Assembly (NCBI GenBank): GCA_025174535.1
Contig: JALBUN010000015.1
Coordinates: 928,501 to 992,500, forward strand
Direction of reading: 5' to 3'
DNA: 64,000 nt
From: Cantharellus purpuraceus
Taxonomy: Eukaryota > Basidiomycota > Agaricomycetes > Cantharellales > Hydnaceae
Each line of letters opens with the position of its first letter. Positions within the stretch are counted from its first letter, which is position 1. A program made the position numbers and the translations under genes. Below are positions 21,981-34,743 of this stretch, piece by piece. The notes beneath the pieces were generated by a model that saw only the letters and a program-made list of their open reading frames with translations, made no database searches and was not told the DNA's origin.

Positions 21981-22788
21981 GCCGAGTGTATCAATGCAAT
22001 GGTGTTTTTTCTAGACCGTCTACGCACAGCCATATCCACCTCCGTGACCATGTTCTTGCATCAAGAATGCTCCGCCCCACGCGCGCTCCCGCTCCACAGC
22101 AGACATTCCCCGCACACCACAGTGCGACTCTTGTGATATCTCGCAAGGTTGGGTTGTGTCTTATATGCGTCGAATCAATAGAGTGTGGTGGGACAGATTG
22201 TGCCGAATGGGATTGCATGAAAGTGTAGTGGTGAGCGGTGTAGGAGAGGTGAACTGTCAGGATGGTCGGATAACAAGGAGGTTTGGATTTTGAGAGAAAA
22301 GTTACAATAGTGATAGGATTGATGCTGATCTGAGAGAGGGAAAGAAGTGTCTTAGAGAGGGAGGTGTGATAAGAGGTAATAACTACGAGTATTTAAAAAA
22401 AATTGGGGAGACGGTCTACACCTCTTTGTGTAGGATGCTTCGAGACCGTGAGAAGATTCCAGAATTACCAGAGCATGGGATTCTCTGACCAATTTTCAGG
22501 TGTGGCCCATGTTAGAACTCCGCTAAATTCATCAGCATACTTCTTAGACGGCACCGCTTGATGTGTACATATTTGACGTCTATTCTTGTAGAAGAGATGT
22601 GACGAACGGGAATCGATCTCGCGACCTCTAGGCACTAGCCGCAAGCGACTAGCCGGCACTTTCCACTGTGCCATTGTCTCCATACTGTTTTTCGTGTCGG
22701 TTGCAGCCTTAAGGGCTCGGACTGGCTCGTCGGCGAGTTGGATAACCCTCCTCAAATATCGTCTAGCATCGATGGAAACGGTCCAGGT
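21981..22788 (-). repeat. 0.8-kb inverted repeat, right arm
   Basis: Reverse complement of 18195-19006. It includes another copy of the type 1 SINE-like core (22541-22580, minus strand) and of the MRPS5 tail (about 22050-22120). Its inner edge truncates the SDR pseudogene. Confidence 0.85.
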
Positions 22789-23865
22789 TGCGTAGGTGTT
22801 TCTTTCAAGGTTTTTACCCCTTGCCTCTGGCCAAACTCTCCGAATACAACTGACTTGCCCACCGACTCTGGCCCTAGATCATATTCATACCTTATGACAT
22901 GACGCCCAGACACGAAGTCCACAGCCAAATAGGGAGAGATGCATAGCCTGAGGAGCTTCAAGTATCGAGCAGTGGTAGCTTATAAAGTTCGTGTGTTCCC
23001 ATCCTGTTGCTTGCATCATGTGTATACAGAGCAGTCTTACTTCATCAGTAACAGGTTAACTCTTCTGTACTCTTTTTTAATTTTAATATATTTTATTAAG
23101 AGGCAGAGTAAGAGAAAGGATACCTCGGCATATAAACATATTATCGCAGGATGATTCAAGACATAGGGTTCCTATACTACGAGTGCACCATACAAGCCGA
23201 CGTTGCCACGCACGAAATATCCTAGCAATAGTCAATCACCAGAGGCCGTTCATAGTGGATCCACACGAGTCCATACACACCTTGTCCGAGCCCTAGGAGA
23301 GTGGGAGGCCCGAGGTTTGGATACAAGAAAGAACATGGACGACATCAAAAATGACCATTGCACTGCATGCTGCACAGCACTGCCTGTCGTGTCATCACGT
23401 ATCGAGTTACACCTGTACCCAAGGTACCGCCAGCCCTGTTCTCATGCGTACTTCTGCAGTCCCTTACATAGAGTAATCTGCAGTTTACCAAGCTTCAAGC
23501 GTAGTTTAAGGCTTGTGCATCAAGATGGAAGGGTCCAAGGCGTCTTATAGCACCCACCTACATCCATGAGCCTCCCCTAACATTTCCTTGCGAGCTGACG
23601 CGTCATTCGTATTCGAAGACATCGTACACCATCTCAATGTAGCAGTAGCAATTTCATCGTATCCTGATGGAAGCTTCGGGACAACGCATGGCAGTGGGCC
23701 CCACGTAATTCTTGATCCGATTCACGGCGCCCTGTCCCATTGGCACGTCTCAGGATGACGTTGTCCCCCGACACACACGCATCAAGCAATGTTAATAAAT
23801 ACCTACCACTTCGCCAAGCAGCACGATAATCCTTCTGCATCCTTCCTTTCTCCTCTTCCTCTCCA
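22789..23865. other. Intergenic, no supported gene
   Basis: No recognisable coding sequence. A block at about 23255-23285 (GTGGATCCACACGAGTCCAT) resembles one at about 25620-25650 upstream of the next SDR gene, so part of this is the duplicated SDR promoter region. Confidence 0.5.
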
Positions 23866-25028
23866 ATGAAACGCGCAGTCATCGCTGAACGGAACGCATC
23901 GATAACGCCTGCCGGGGCGCGCGTTGTCGTGGCGGGCGGTACGCAGGGCATCGGCGAGGGTATTGCGAACCGTTTTGCACAAGCCGGGGCGGAGGTGTGG
24001 ATCGTCGGACGCAACGAGTCAAAAGGTATGTAGCCCAAGCTGCGTCTCTTCCTGTACGCTGCATCCTACAGGCAGGTCTAACATGGCATGACACTTCCTG
24101 ACATTCAGCAAACGCCGTCCTCGAGCGAATGCAAAAAATTTCGCAGGAGAAGAAGATCGAGCCTGCGCCAAAGCACTACTTTATAAAGGCAGACCTGAGC
24201 CTCGTCGCTCAGGCTAAACGTGTAGCTCACCATATCCGTACCCGTGCAGGTGTGAGCGGAGTCGACTATCTCGTCCTGTGCCAAGGTACGCATGTCTACC
24301 CTCTCCCTCTCGCGTGCAGGATCATCACATATGACGCGGAGTAGGTGGTCCTCCCAATGGGTCATACATCCTGACGTCCGAAGGGATCGAACAACACTAC
24401 GCCGTCCAAGTTCTTTCGCGCTTCGTGCTCGCCTATATGCTCGCGGTTGAACCTGACTCTGAACCTGTCGTCACGAAGGGTGTGCTGTCCGTCATGTCGC
24501 CGGGGAAAAGACCTCTCGCGGTCGATTACGAGGATCTTGATATGCGGAAGGCCAATGAGAGGGGCTCGTATGGAATCCTGTCATGTGCCTCGCGGGACTC
24601 TGCCTTTGTGGACAACTTTACAGAGGTATGTATGCTCTACATTCTCTTCATATCAGCAGCTTATACGCACACTCCCGTCACAGGAAATGGCCCGACGCGC
24701 ACCTAGCATTGCGTTCACCCACGTCTTCCCGGGGCATGTGCAGACCGACTTTACACACAACTCGGCGATGCCGTGGTACATCACCCTTTTCATACGCGTG
24801 TGTCTCTTCATCGCGGGCGACACCCCTGCGTCCTACGCTGACGTGCCGCTTTACCTCCTCGCGCACCCTGAGGGACGTGCTGCCACGTTGCGAGTGCGGT
24901 TTTGGAATGAGAATGCGGAGGAGGTAAGGGTGGAGGAAAGGGGTGGCAAAGCGCTGCCGGAGAAGGAGATAAGGATAAAGATATGGGAGCATTTGCTGAA
25001 GCAGATGACAGGGCAAGTGGGTGCGTGA
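23866..25028 (+). CDS. Atypical short-chain dehydrogenase, paralogue 2
   Basis: Probable NAD(P)-binding Rossmann oxidoreductase of 320 residues; substrate unknown. Exons 23866-24025, 24109-24285, 24345-24625 and 24684-25028 join in phase across GT-AG introns of 83, 59 and 58 nt. The nucleotide-binding motif GGTQGIG is at residues 24-30, RFAQAGAEVWIVGRN follows, and the LVLCQGG segment stands where classical SDRs have LVNNAG. A Ser is present in VLSVMSPG. The usual Tyr-x-x-x-Lys is not evident: SYGILSC occupies that place, with no Lys. HVFPGHVQTD and LLAHPEGRAA follow. No signal peptide or membrane segment. Same exon pattern as 25743-26898, so a tandem duplicate. Confidence 0.8.
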
Positions 25029-25742
25029 GGAGTGCGTATAATACGTGATACGTCTTGTCGGCTCGTACTATGTATGCTTGTATCAAAGCTTGAATGCTCC
25101 ATTATTTCCAAGATCCACAAGCGCTGTGCTGTTTGAAATTGTCTTCACGTGTGTTCCAGGGTCAAGCGTATAACCTGCCATCTGCTGAGCAGTGATAACA
25201 GAATAGACACATGGGGTTCGCCTGGCTTTGTGCTTGTCAATATGGCCAGGATCCCTAGTCATGTCCTATTGAAACATCCAAAATGCCTGTGAACACAAAG
25301 GGGCATCAGGGGCGCAATGCTGCTTGAAATTGCTTTGACAGGTGTTGCTAGGCCCAAGGTATAAGGCTGGGTTGATCTCTTAGACACATTTTGTGTGCTG
25401 TCGATTCGCGACTTTGAGTGGTATCATGATCCAGATTTCCAAGGTCACGATGGTCGTAAGATCCGATTATTCTTGGCATTGCTGGCCCCCTACGCCTAGG
25501 TCCAATGTTCCGGACGGCGTTCCTTAGACGACCGACACGGCCATGCATGAAATGTCCTGGGCATATTCACCTGGGCTGGTCGGCTCTGTGATAGCCAGCC
25601 TATACAGTGTAACACCGAAGTGGATCCACACAGGTCCATGTTTGTCCACACCCCCTGGGGCGGATAAGGACCCGAATGACGTTGTCTCGCATTAGGCTTA
25701 TGGCAGAAGCTTTTGTATTCCTCAACTCTCTCCTCTTCTTCC
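25029..25742. other. Intergenic between SDR paralogues
   Basis: No gene. Two related stretches (about 25120-25185 and 25320-25380, each with GCTG.TTGAAATTG) suggest a short internal duplication. The last 130 bp resemble the upstream region of paralogue 2. Confidence 0.5.
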
Positions 25743-26898
25743 ATGAAACGTGCATTAGTCGCTGAACGGAACGCGTCCGTGACAATTCCTGGGGCCCGCG
25801 TCATCGTGGCGGGGGGCACGCAAGGTATTGGCGAGGCCGTCGCATGTCGCTTTGCGCAGGCTGGTGCAGAGGCGTGGATTATCGGCCGCAATGAAACGAA
25901 AGGTACGTCTTCCCTGGTAAAGCCCATTCTGTAAATGCCAGACATCTCACGTGGCATCTGCTCCTCAACATTCAGCAAATGCCGTGGTGGCCCGATTGCA
26001 GGAAATCTCGCATGAAAAAAAGATTGAGCCAACCCCAGAACACCGCTTTATAAAGGCAGATTTGAGCCTTGTTGCAGAGGCTAAGCGTGTGGCTCGAGAT
26101 ATACGAGCGCGTGCAGGTGTGCGCGGGGTAGACTACCTGGTCATGTGCCAAGGTACGCATTTACTCCACACCTTCTTCCCCCGCACATAGCAAATATCTG
26201 ACACATAGCCAAAAGGCGGGCTTCCCAGCGGGTCGTACGTGCTAACCTCTGAGGGAATCGAAGAACACTACGCAGTGCAAGTCGTATCCCGCTTCGTGCT
26301 CGCATACAAGCTCGTGGTCGAGTCTGATCCCGTCATCTCGAAGGGCGTTTTGTCCGTCATGGCGCCGGGACGCAGACGACCCGCGCTCGATTATGAAGAT
26401 ATTGATTTGCGCAAGGCGAATGAGAAGGGTTCATATGGGATTGTGACATGCACCGGCCGAGACTCTATGGTTGTCGATTTTTTCACAGAGGTCCATGTCA
26501 CATTTTCCATTTCATTATCTCGTGCACTCACGCGGCGCTCTTGCTCGTCATCACAGGAATTAGGACGACGTGCACCACAAGACATCATATTCACCCACGT
26601 CTTCCCTGGAGGCGTCAAAACTGACGCTATACGCAAATCTGGCATACCGTGGTATCTCTCCACCATCTCATCAGCAGCCCTTGCCTTGTTGGGCGACACC
26701 CCTGATTCCTACGCCCAAGTTCCTTTCTACCTTCTCGCACACCCCGAGGGACGCGCCGCCACGTCCCGCGCACGTCTGTGGGATCAGTACGTGGAGGAAA
26801 TCGAGGCCAACCCGGAGCTGCAGGAGGCGGCTGTGCGAACAAAGATGTGGAATCATTTGACGGGTAAGCTGGATATACCCCGGGTCTCGAGCAGATGA
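25743..26898 (+). CDS. Atypical short-chain dehydrogenase, paralogue 3
   Basis: 317 residues from exons 25743-25902, 25976-26152, 26216-26490 and 26557-26898. The third intron has a weaker GTCCAT donor and is 66 nt, so the frame also reads through it; the paralogue argues that it is spliced. Motifs: GGTQGIG at residues 24-30, FAQAGAEAWIIGRN, LVMCQGG, VLSVMAPG, SYGIVTC in place of YxxxK, HVFPGGVKTD and FYLLAHPEGRAA. About two thirds of visible positions match paralogue 2. Likely a cytosolic oxidoreductase or a catalytically altered SDR; substrate not inferable. Confidence 0.8.
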
Positions 26899-27539
26899 GC
26901 ATGTCGGCGTATTCGTTTTCGAAGTGGTCTCGCACTTGTGTCACTGTTCATCATTCTACATCTATCTATGCAACGAACGTCGCCTCAAGATCCTATCTAT
27001 GACTCGAAATTTTTTGGCATCGAACTCGGTAGCTCGGAGCGTTTTCCCTGTATGCTGTCAGATGTTGCAGTTCACGTTCAGTACTTTCCCTCTCCACGGA
27101 CTAATAAGTATGCTTTGTATACTTGTGCCCTTATCTGTGTCGCGCTTCATTGCTTCATGCCATGACGTTGATGAACGTTTAAGTTGGTTTGAAAAGCGAA
27201 GCATCAGTCTCAGTTGTTTGAACCATGTTCTTCTATCGGCACGTTTCAGAGATGGATTCTGAATCTACAATACAATCCCTATCAACGATCGCTAAAGCCA
27301 CTGCCATATGGGGATACTTAGAATACAAGCCAGACGAAGCACCGACCCTCGAGGCCCATGTATTCAAGTGACAGCTTGAAGACGTTGGCGCCATACTTGG
27401 GTAAGATAACGAGCAGACTCGTAAACAGGTGCGCAAGCGACGGCATATCTATAGTCCCCTCTTCCTCAAGATAACATGGACCAGTGAGTTGATGATGACT
27501 GGGTCCAAGTGAATGCTCAGTGATACCACGATGAGCACA
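26899..27539. other. Intergenic, possible 5' exon of the DUF6535 gene
   Basis: No firm gene. A stretch at about 27250-27370 encodes STIAKATAIWGYLEYKPDEA with a stop soon after and could be the decayed N-terminus of the next gene. Confidence 0.4.
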
Positions 27540-30500
27540 GGTCGAGTATCTTGCAAGAGATTCTGACTTTACAGAAATCAGATGTCGTCCGGCCGTGCGG
27601 TAGAGACGTACAGAGACGCTTCTGGGAAAGATATAAGAGATTGCAACAGAGTACGTTCTTGGAACGTCACAATGGAGGCATGGACATAGTTTTGGTGTTT
27701 GTGAGTCACACTTGTACTTGTAATGGGGGCTCTTATGCTCTCATGCGGTGCTGCAGTCTGGTCTCTTCTCCGCCATGAATACTGCATTCATCAACGCCAT
27801 GAAACCTAATACAACTGATGTTCTATTGGCGCAGTTGATTGGCATCCAAGAAGGTGGCGACACCGTGACACCTTTGACGTCTCCACCAACAGCAGTGTGG
27901 GTCCAGATGCTGGCCTACTAGTATAGTAGCCTCTCCATGAGCCTTCTTGCTGCCTTCGGCGCAGTCCTTGGAAAACGGTGGCTGGCTCATTATAGGTCAG
28001 AGCGCTTTGGCCAAGGTTCTCTTCAGCAACGTTGCACACAGAGACAGGCAAGGCTTGGTGCATTAGAGGAACGGCATTCTGAGCACAGGATACGGTTATT
28101 CCCCATCCTCCTACAGCTTTCGATTCCTAACCTTCGCACTGGCACTGTCTGCCCATCCCTTTACACAAGACGTCGTACTGTCCATTCCCGTCATTGCTGT
28201 GGCAGCTACTGGCTTTGCAATCCCCCTGTTTGCTACCTTTGAATCCTTGCCTTCATTGGACTCCCCATTCCAAACTCCTGTGTCTTTCGGCATCCACATA
28301 GCTGGTGGGTATGTAAAAACTCATGTGCTATGATACTCTTCCTCGAATGACTTGGTACAGCTTTCAATATCTCCATGTTGCCACACCTGCCAGCATGCAT
28401 TTTCCAGAGCACGCAAAGCCTTATTTCTGCTGGTTTCATACATTTGAAGAGTCTCAGATCAGCATGGTCTCGCATATGTCCACTACCTTGTCTGGCTGTC
28501 ACGGATATTGAATCTGGCTATTCCATGAAGGATCTTGAAGAGTGTCGATTGATACTACCGCTTAATCTGCCACTGGCTCCCGACTGCAAATCTTGCACTC
28601 CCTCGCTTGAGTGGCTCCTTGAGATCTCTACCGACCTGGCTGCTTTTCATGCGGCCGTTTCTCTAGTTCCTCATGTCAAGCCGCTTCTGATCTGTGACGC
28701 CTAAGTTGTAAACGTACGGGTGCGAGAAATGTTCATGAGCTCTTTTGATGACCGTGATAGATGGCTTCCAGACGTATGGCACCGCCGTTGTATGTGGACG
28801 CGCATTCCCTCACTTGTACTGGAGAAGACATTTTGGCTCTTTTAATCATTCAATGCTACTTCCAGGGTGATTCAGGTCCACGGCAACACCTGGCAGGATA
28901 ATCTGGCAGAAGGCGGGTCAAGAGTGGTTGAGTTTCAGCAGACGTTGGCATTATCCTCGAATCGAAGGACCTTGATTTCCTGTTGGTCTCCCAGACAGGC
29001 ATTGGATGGATGGAAGTAGGACAACAAATTCATACCAACCTAGATTTATCACCCTATACAGATACTTTCATCACCTCCCTACTGCAAAGTCTATCATGCA
29101 CCTTTTATTTCCAAGATGGAGTCAAAGAGGGGGGCCTATTTCTGGAAAGGCTGGCTATCGATATCCTTTTAAGACTGCTCCACCCATCGTCTTGTGACCG
29201 ACTTGGTCCTTCCACCTCAGTCGTCGCCAATTGTGCTTGGCTCGTATTGTGTATGCTTGGCCTACGTTGCACCGAAATCAAAGACGAAGTGAATAATGAC
29301 AAGGGGTAATATCACCGTTCCCTCATTTCTGTATCTTCCTCTCATCGATAACTTTTACAGCGCTGCAGTTCACAAAGTCGTTGATGAGCTTGTCTGGCAT
29401 TATCCAGCCACTCTATTTACTCGGCAGACAGCTCAGAATCAAGCGTATTACAAGAGCTCTTAAACTGTCCCGTGCAGTCTCTCTCATTCTGGGACAAGCC
29501 CTTGTATATCCACTGCAAGCCGAGCTTACAGCTTCTTCCTGGGATATTCAGAACGAAAAGCTTCCCACCCCAATTCGCGATTTTGGTAATTTTTCATCCA
29601 CAAGAGCCTGAGGCGCGGCGGAGAGTTTCTTGATCGACCAGCACTTGATGCAGACCAGATAGCATATACTCGCGCAGCATTGAGGACCATGCTCACCGCG
29701 GGAGGGAATAGGAAGTATCGCCCCGATGATGACTCGTTGATCTGGACGTGGTCATTTAGGTGGCACGATGATGCTCAGTATCTACAGGTCTTACAAGCTC
29801 TGATTGATTGTCTGGAGCATTGTCGCAGAGGGATTTCATGGGCATGGGTAATGCTCTCCCGATAGCGAGCGACATGTGGCGTCTTGGCAGTAACGAGCAG
29901 AAGGCGGCATTCCTCGATATTCTCGCGTCCTCCTTAGGCGCGGAACCCAGTCGACTACGTCATGTCGCCCTCCGGGTTGCATGCGACAATCGAGAGGTAC
30001 TGTCTGCTATGAACATCCTACATGTGGAACCTGGACAATAACTCTTCACAGAGTGTCGCAGGCTCTTTCGAATGCTCTTGACTTTTCTCCTTCGCGGGGT
30101 GCGTCTGACATCCAAGAGTTAGACAAGTTCACCGATGACACCCAGTCGGACCCTCGCTTTCACGAAGAACGCGATGCGCACTATCTACTACTTGTGCTTT
30201 CCCTCGCCAACTCTTCAGATTGGATTCGTTCCATAGTCGGTAATCATCTCGACCGGTGTTTCATGTTTCTTGCAAAATACTCACTTTACCAGCCCCATGT
30301 GTTCTATCTCGCTAGTATCCTTTCACGAGTCATGGCCAACGAGCACACAGACCCAGCCCTTCTTAATGCGGTTACCGAAGAGAAGTGATGGGAGAATAAC
30401 TCAAGTCTGGTGGGAACTCGAGAAAGAATTCATAAAGACCACGTCTACGTTGAGGCTCTTCCTGCCCTGGGAAGTGCACGATCAAACATTTGTCGTCGGA

Positions 30501-30675
30501 TGACAGGAGATCCACGCTCCGCGAGCATGTTGTGATGGCCCTTGAGAAGTTGGGAGACGCAGATCCGGACATTCGGTCAGCAGTCGAGAGATTACTTGCA
30601 ACTACCGTGGAATATTGGGTCTTCATACAAGATAGCCGTAGACGACGAAGACGTCTTAGTCGCCTTGTCAAGTAG
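27540..30675 (+). pseudogene. DUF6535 transmembrane protein, decayed
   Basis: Matches the Agaricomycete DUF6535 family: large proteins of unknown function with N-terminal membrane segments. FWERYKR and GGMDIVLVF, then a clear GTGAGT...CTGCAG intron (27701-27756), lead into SGLFSAMNTAFI. Next come SLSMSLLAAFGAVLGKRWL and, in a shifted frame, FALALSAHPFTQDVVLSIPV and VIAVAATGFAIPLF. An in-frame TAG at 27919-27921 stands where the family has a Trp before YSSLS, and the frame slips near 28125. Downstream, 29640-30675 keeps long helical, repeat-like stretches (RLGSNEQKAAFLDILAS; LEKLGDADPDIRSAVE). Probably non-functional, though exon structure downstream is unresolved. Confidence 0.7.
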
Positions 30676-33128
30676 CGTCTGTTGTGACTTTTTTAACATA
30701 GTTTTAAACAGGCAGACTCACTCTACGAAACAAGACCCACCAGACATCACCGGTGCATGACCAGAACATGTGAAACAGTTTGAGGCACGAAAGCCTGACA
30801 CGGAACTGGACTCTAGTGGCAGTGACTCGAAGGATCTTACGTCAAGCAGGAAAAGTAACTCCCGGCCGGTTGAAGGCATGTTTGCAAAGCCGCAATCCTT
30901 TTTCAAGCTACCATCTCATGTCGAACTGATGCAAAGGCGGACCTTGGTCTAAGTATAGTGCCACTGTTACTCCGAAATTCCGTCTACACTGTCAAGAACT
31001 TAGAAGTCCTCTCTTCGCTTCCAAGTGCAACGAAACGACACATGCATTAGGCCTCCGGCTCTTCTTCGATTCGCGGCTGTCACGACGGAAACAGACAAGA
31101 AACAGAGATGTGAGTCAGAACTTCAATGCGAGTACGCAAATCATCCATCTGACTAGTGTCGGAACATGACAACTTCAGTTGACATGGTATGTAATGGAAA
31201 TAACTCGCAATGCCTTTTGGTCTCCGTGGTGAACGTATCCAAAAGCAGCTGACTTGATTGAGCTTCGTCGGGATCTTCCTCCCCATACGACAAGCTCTGC
31301 AATATTCTAAGGAATGGAAGTCGAGAATCACGCGTGCTTCGTTCATTTCCCCGTTGACCACGAAGACAGACTTGCCCTCAGTCAGTCAGTCAGTCAGCCA
31401 GCGATCACAGGCTCGATATGATACGATGCCGCCACTGGCTTCTTCGTCACTGCCGGGACTCAAAAACAATACAAAGGTGAGTTTGTGGATATCATTTTAA
31501 TAATCAAATCAACTTATTGAATCTGGGTGATCCGAACTTCGGATGGTCTCTGTCCACTTTCTGCTTCGATATTTGCTTCGGTCTAGTGCCAGCCGAAACC
31601 ATAACACCTAACGCCAACCGCTCTAGACACATTACTCTTCTCTGCAAGTGGGGTTTAGCATCTTTCTGCTTATAGGATTCCTCCCATTTTTGCGGGAACG
31701 TGTACTCTGCTTCACACTATTCCTTCCTATCTCGCATATCGTATATCGACTTTCGGATAACGCATTGATAGCACGTATCGTAACGAGATGCTGAAGCCAA
31801 GGGACGTGACAGCCACCCTCGAGCTTTCTAACGGCGTAATACTTAATAACCAATAGGAGTGAGAAATGGGAGCAGTGGGAAGGCTTCTACGATCGATTCA
31901 CATCACATCACACAAATCGGACGGTTCCCACAGTTTGAGGGCCAAGTCACTGCTGTCCGTCCATTCACCCAGCCTATCTTATTATTGCCAAAATAAGAAA
32001 TTCCGGTGCTCGCAATCCCAGAGCACGCGAGGATATCCTCCCTCCCACCCATATTTCGATGACATTAAGGAAGGAAGGGAGATCAACCATATCATACCCA
32101 AAGTTAAACACAAGGTCACATGTAGGACGACAATGGCGCACGCAACGGTGCCATAACAAGACTCGAAACACCCGATCCATCTCGTTCCTGTACTCGCAGC
32201 GCCTCTGCTCGCGTTCTCCATACTCGTAAACTTAATTCATGCGAGGTCTCCACCCATTCATCAATGCATCACTACTTTCATCCGATTAGCCAGCCAGCCA
32301 GCCAGTTTTATCCTTACTTCCGAAACAAGACCCGGAGTTCAACGTTCATTGCCCGCCTCCTCGGTATACTTGTACTCGCAAACCAATCCACACCACATTG
32401 CCACGACCTAATCATCCACCCACTACAGCCAGTCAGCCACCCAACTAACTGATTATCTTATCAATGCCATATCAAAGAGTCCAAGATCAGCAACTCCCGA
32501 TCCATCCCGTTTCTGGTTTGGCCCGTCCCCCCTCCCCCCCTTCACCATGGCTGCGTATTCTGAACTCGCGAACCCAAGCCACACGAGGCTGTAATCCCCT
32601 TCCATGGCTCCTCCCCTCCCCTCTGTTTCTTCCTTGCGTGCACTGTCCGATAACGTGTGTGTTCCAACGGAACAAAACAATGTGCATAGTTGTATTCGCC
32701 ATTGATGCTTAATTTGAGAAGCAACCGCAGGACTTGGGGAAGGGAGCCCGGACATAAGCTATAAGTCATGAAACAAGAAGCAAACACACGAGGCGTACAG
32801 CCCAGCCCAGCAAGCAAGTCATCAAGCAAAATACTTTCCATAGTAGTATACCCGTATATGCATTCGTACGCACGTTCTGGTATCAAACCTCTAAAAAAAA
32901 AATTAAGAGGCCACACGAGAGAAGTTTCATCACCGGTCATCGTCATTCATCAATGAGCCTATCCCGTACAAGTTCAAGCTTCCGCATACATCCACATGTC
33001 ATCAAATCGTCCTCATAACCTTCAAGGGCATCAGTATCGGCGCGCACGGGCACCGCGCAAAACACACACGGTCACATCCCCTCCTCCTCCTCTCCCAAGA
33101 ATCAACTCCCGATCTCGATCCCACACAT
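30676..33128. other. Intergenic, no supported gene
   Basis: About 2.4 kb without a recognisable product. Small simple repeats (CAGT at 31379-31398; CCAGC/AGCC at 32288-32304) and some C/T-rich stretches near 32520-32640. The longest ORF (minus, 32542-32946) shows no domain and runs over the C/T-rich tract. Confidence 0.5.
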
Positions 33129-34743
33129 CTAAACAGCATCACTCCCTCCCCCATTCTTTCCCACACGCTCCAAATGCGCCCTCGCTGCCCTATTGGGCGC
33201 ATTCAGCACGCTCTCTACGCCTACGAATAGGAAGGCGTCGTACAGCAGCGCGCCGAGGAGCGCGCCGCAAAAGGGACCGAGCTATGATGTGAAACAGTGA
33301 GGTGTGGAGGCATGATAGAGAAAAGGGAGGGGAGGGCTTACGATACCGCACCAAAGCCAGTATTGACTCCGGAATGAGAACACTATAGTACGAATGCCAT
33401 GCATATACGTCAGAGACCAATCATATAAATGCAACAAAGTGGGGGGGCGGGTAAAGTGCGATCCGAGTACGCACCGTTTCCGCCATACCCCACCATCGCC
33501 GTCAACAACCGCGGCCCCAGATCACGCGCGGGGTTGATAGCGAAACCTGACATCGCACACACACCAGATCCACATCAGTCACAATGCCTCCTTGGCATGA
33601 GTGAATACGCACTGGTCTGGAAGCCAAAGCACGCGGTGATGGCGAGGAGGGCGAAGAAGAGCACAAGAGGAAGGAGCCCCTGCGGCGGGGCGAGGTTTCC
33701 CTGTGGATGCGCGTCCGAGCGGGCAGCACGTCAGAGAAGAAGTGGGGGAGGCATGGATAAGTGACGGTGTGCGTACCTTGTCGGTGGTGGCGAAGATGAC
33801 GATGAGGAGAAGGGCAGTGGCAAGGAGTTCCTGGAAGAAGCAAGATGCTGCGGGGCGGGACGGATGTCAGAATGTGCTTATTATAGGGCACGGCCGTGCA
33901 TAACTCACCTGCGGTCATGTAATCAACCTATAGACCCCACGACGCACGTCAGCAAGCAACAAAAAACCACATAAGTTGTACCGCCAATGAGTGACTCACA
34001 GCGTACGTCGCGAAAAGGCTCGCAGTGCCGGGGACGGTGCGAATGCCGCGTCCGCCCTCGACAATATCGATGGCGTGGAAGTAAGTGGCGTACACGATCG
34101 CAGCGCCACAGAGGGCGCCCATGAGCTGAGCGAACATATAGACGGGGACTTTTTTCCAGGGGAAGCGGCGGAATACGGCAAGAGAGAGAGTGACCTAACG
34201 TAGGAATAGTGAGCTCAGGCTTGTCGGGTGCCACTGTGAGGGAGAGAGGTGCGTACGGCAGGATTGATGTGGCCGCCTGAGATACCGCCGGAGACCCATA
34301 CGCCGAGTGCAATGCCTGCGGCCCATCCAAGGGCGACAGAGGTGTAGTCCTGTATATTATATGGGGAGGGGGGGTCGTGAGGGGAGCGTGCGAAGAGGGA
34401 GAAAATGGGCGTACGCCTTTGGGGGAGGCGGCGACGCCGGTGTTTGAACTTAACGTGACCTAGGAAGAGGGGGGTAAGCGGTGTATAAGCTTCCGGTGAG
34501 CGGTGGTCGCACCTGACAGTTGACGCCATTGCCGAAGAGGACGAGGAACATGGTACCGAGAAACTCTGCGGCGGGCTCGCGGAGGGCTCTGCGCCAGCGG
34601 GCCCATGCGTTGGGGTAGAGCATGTAGTGCATGGTGAGGTTGTCCATGTGCTGCGACTCGGGCGACTCAAGGGGATTAATATAGTCATTTTTGGGCGTGA
34701 TGGACGTGAGCTGGGGTGATTTTCCGTTGCCTGATCTCGACAT
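33129..34743 (-). CDS. Aquaglyceroporin (MIP family)
   Basis: Membrane channel for water and glycerol, 335 residues from ten exons: 34513-34743, 34415-34459, 34257-34349, 34000-34194, 33909-33927, 33777-33847, 33613-33700, 33475-33546, 33342-33382 and 33129-33281. Every junction is GT-AG and the total is a whole number of codons. First pore motif GGHINPAV at about residues 115-122; second NPARDLGPR, where the Asp after NPAR marks the glyceroporin branch. Helix 1 EFLGTMFLVLFGNGVNC and further segments (GWAAGIALGVWVSGG; LLATALLLIVIF) give the six-helix fold. The cytoplasmic N-terminus is about 45 residues. The residue before FAINPAR is Ser where Gly is usual. An upstream in-frame ATG (34887) would add 48 residues and is less likely. 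Confidence 0.9.

Noticed and set aside
32542..32946. 134-codon minus-strand ORF in the 30.7-33.1 kb gap
   Set aside because: No domain, runs over a C/T-rich tract, no splice or start support.
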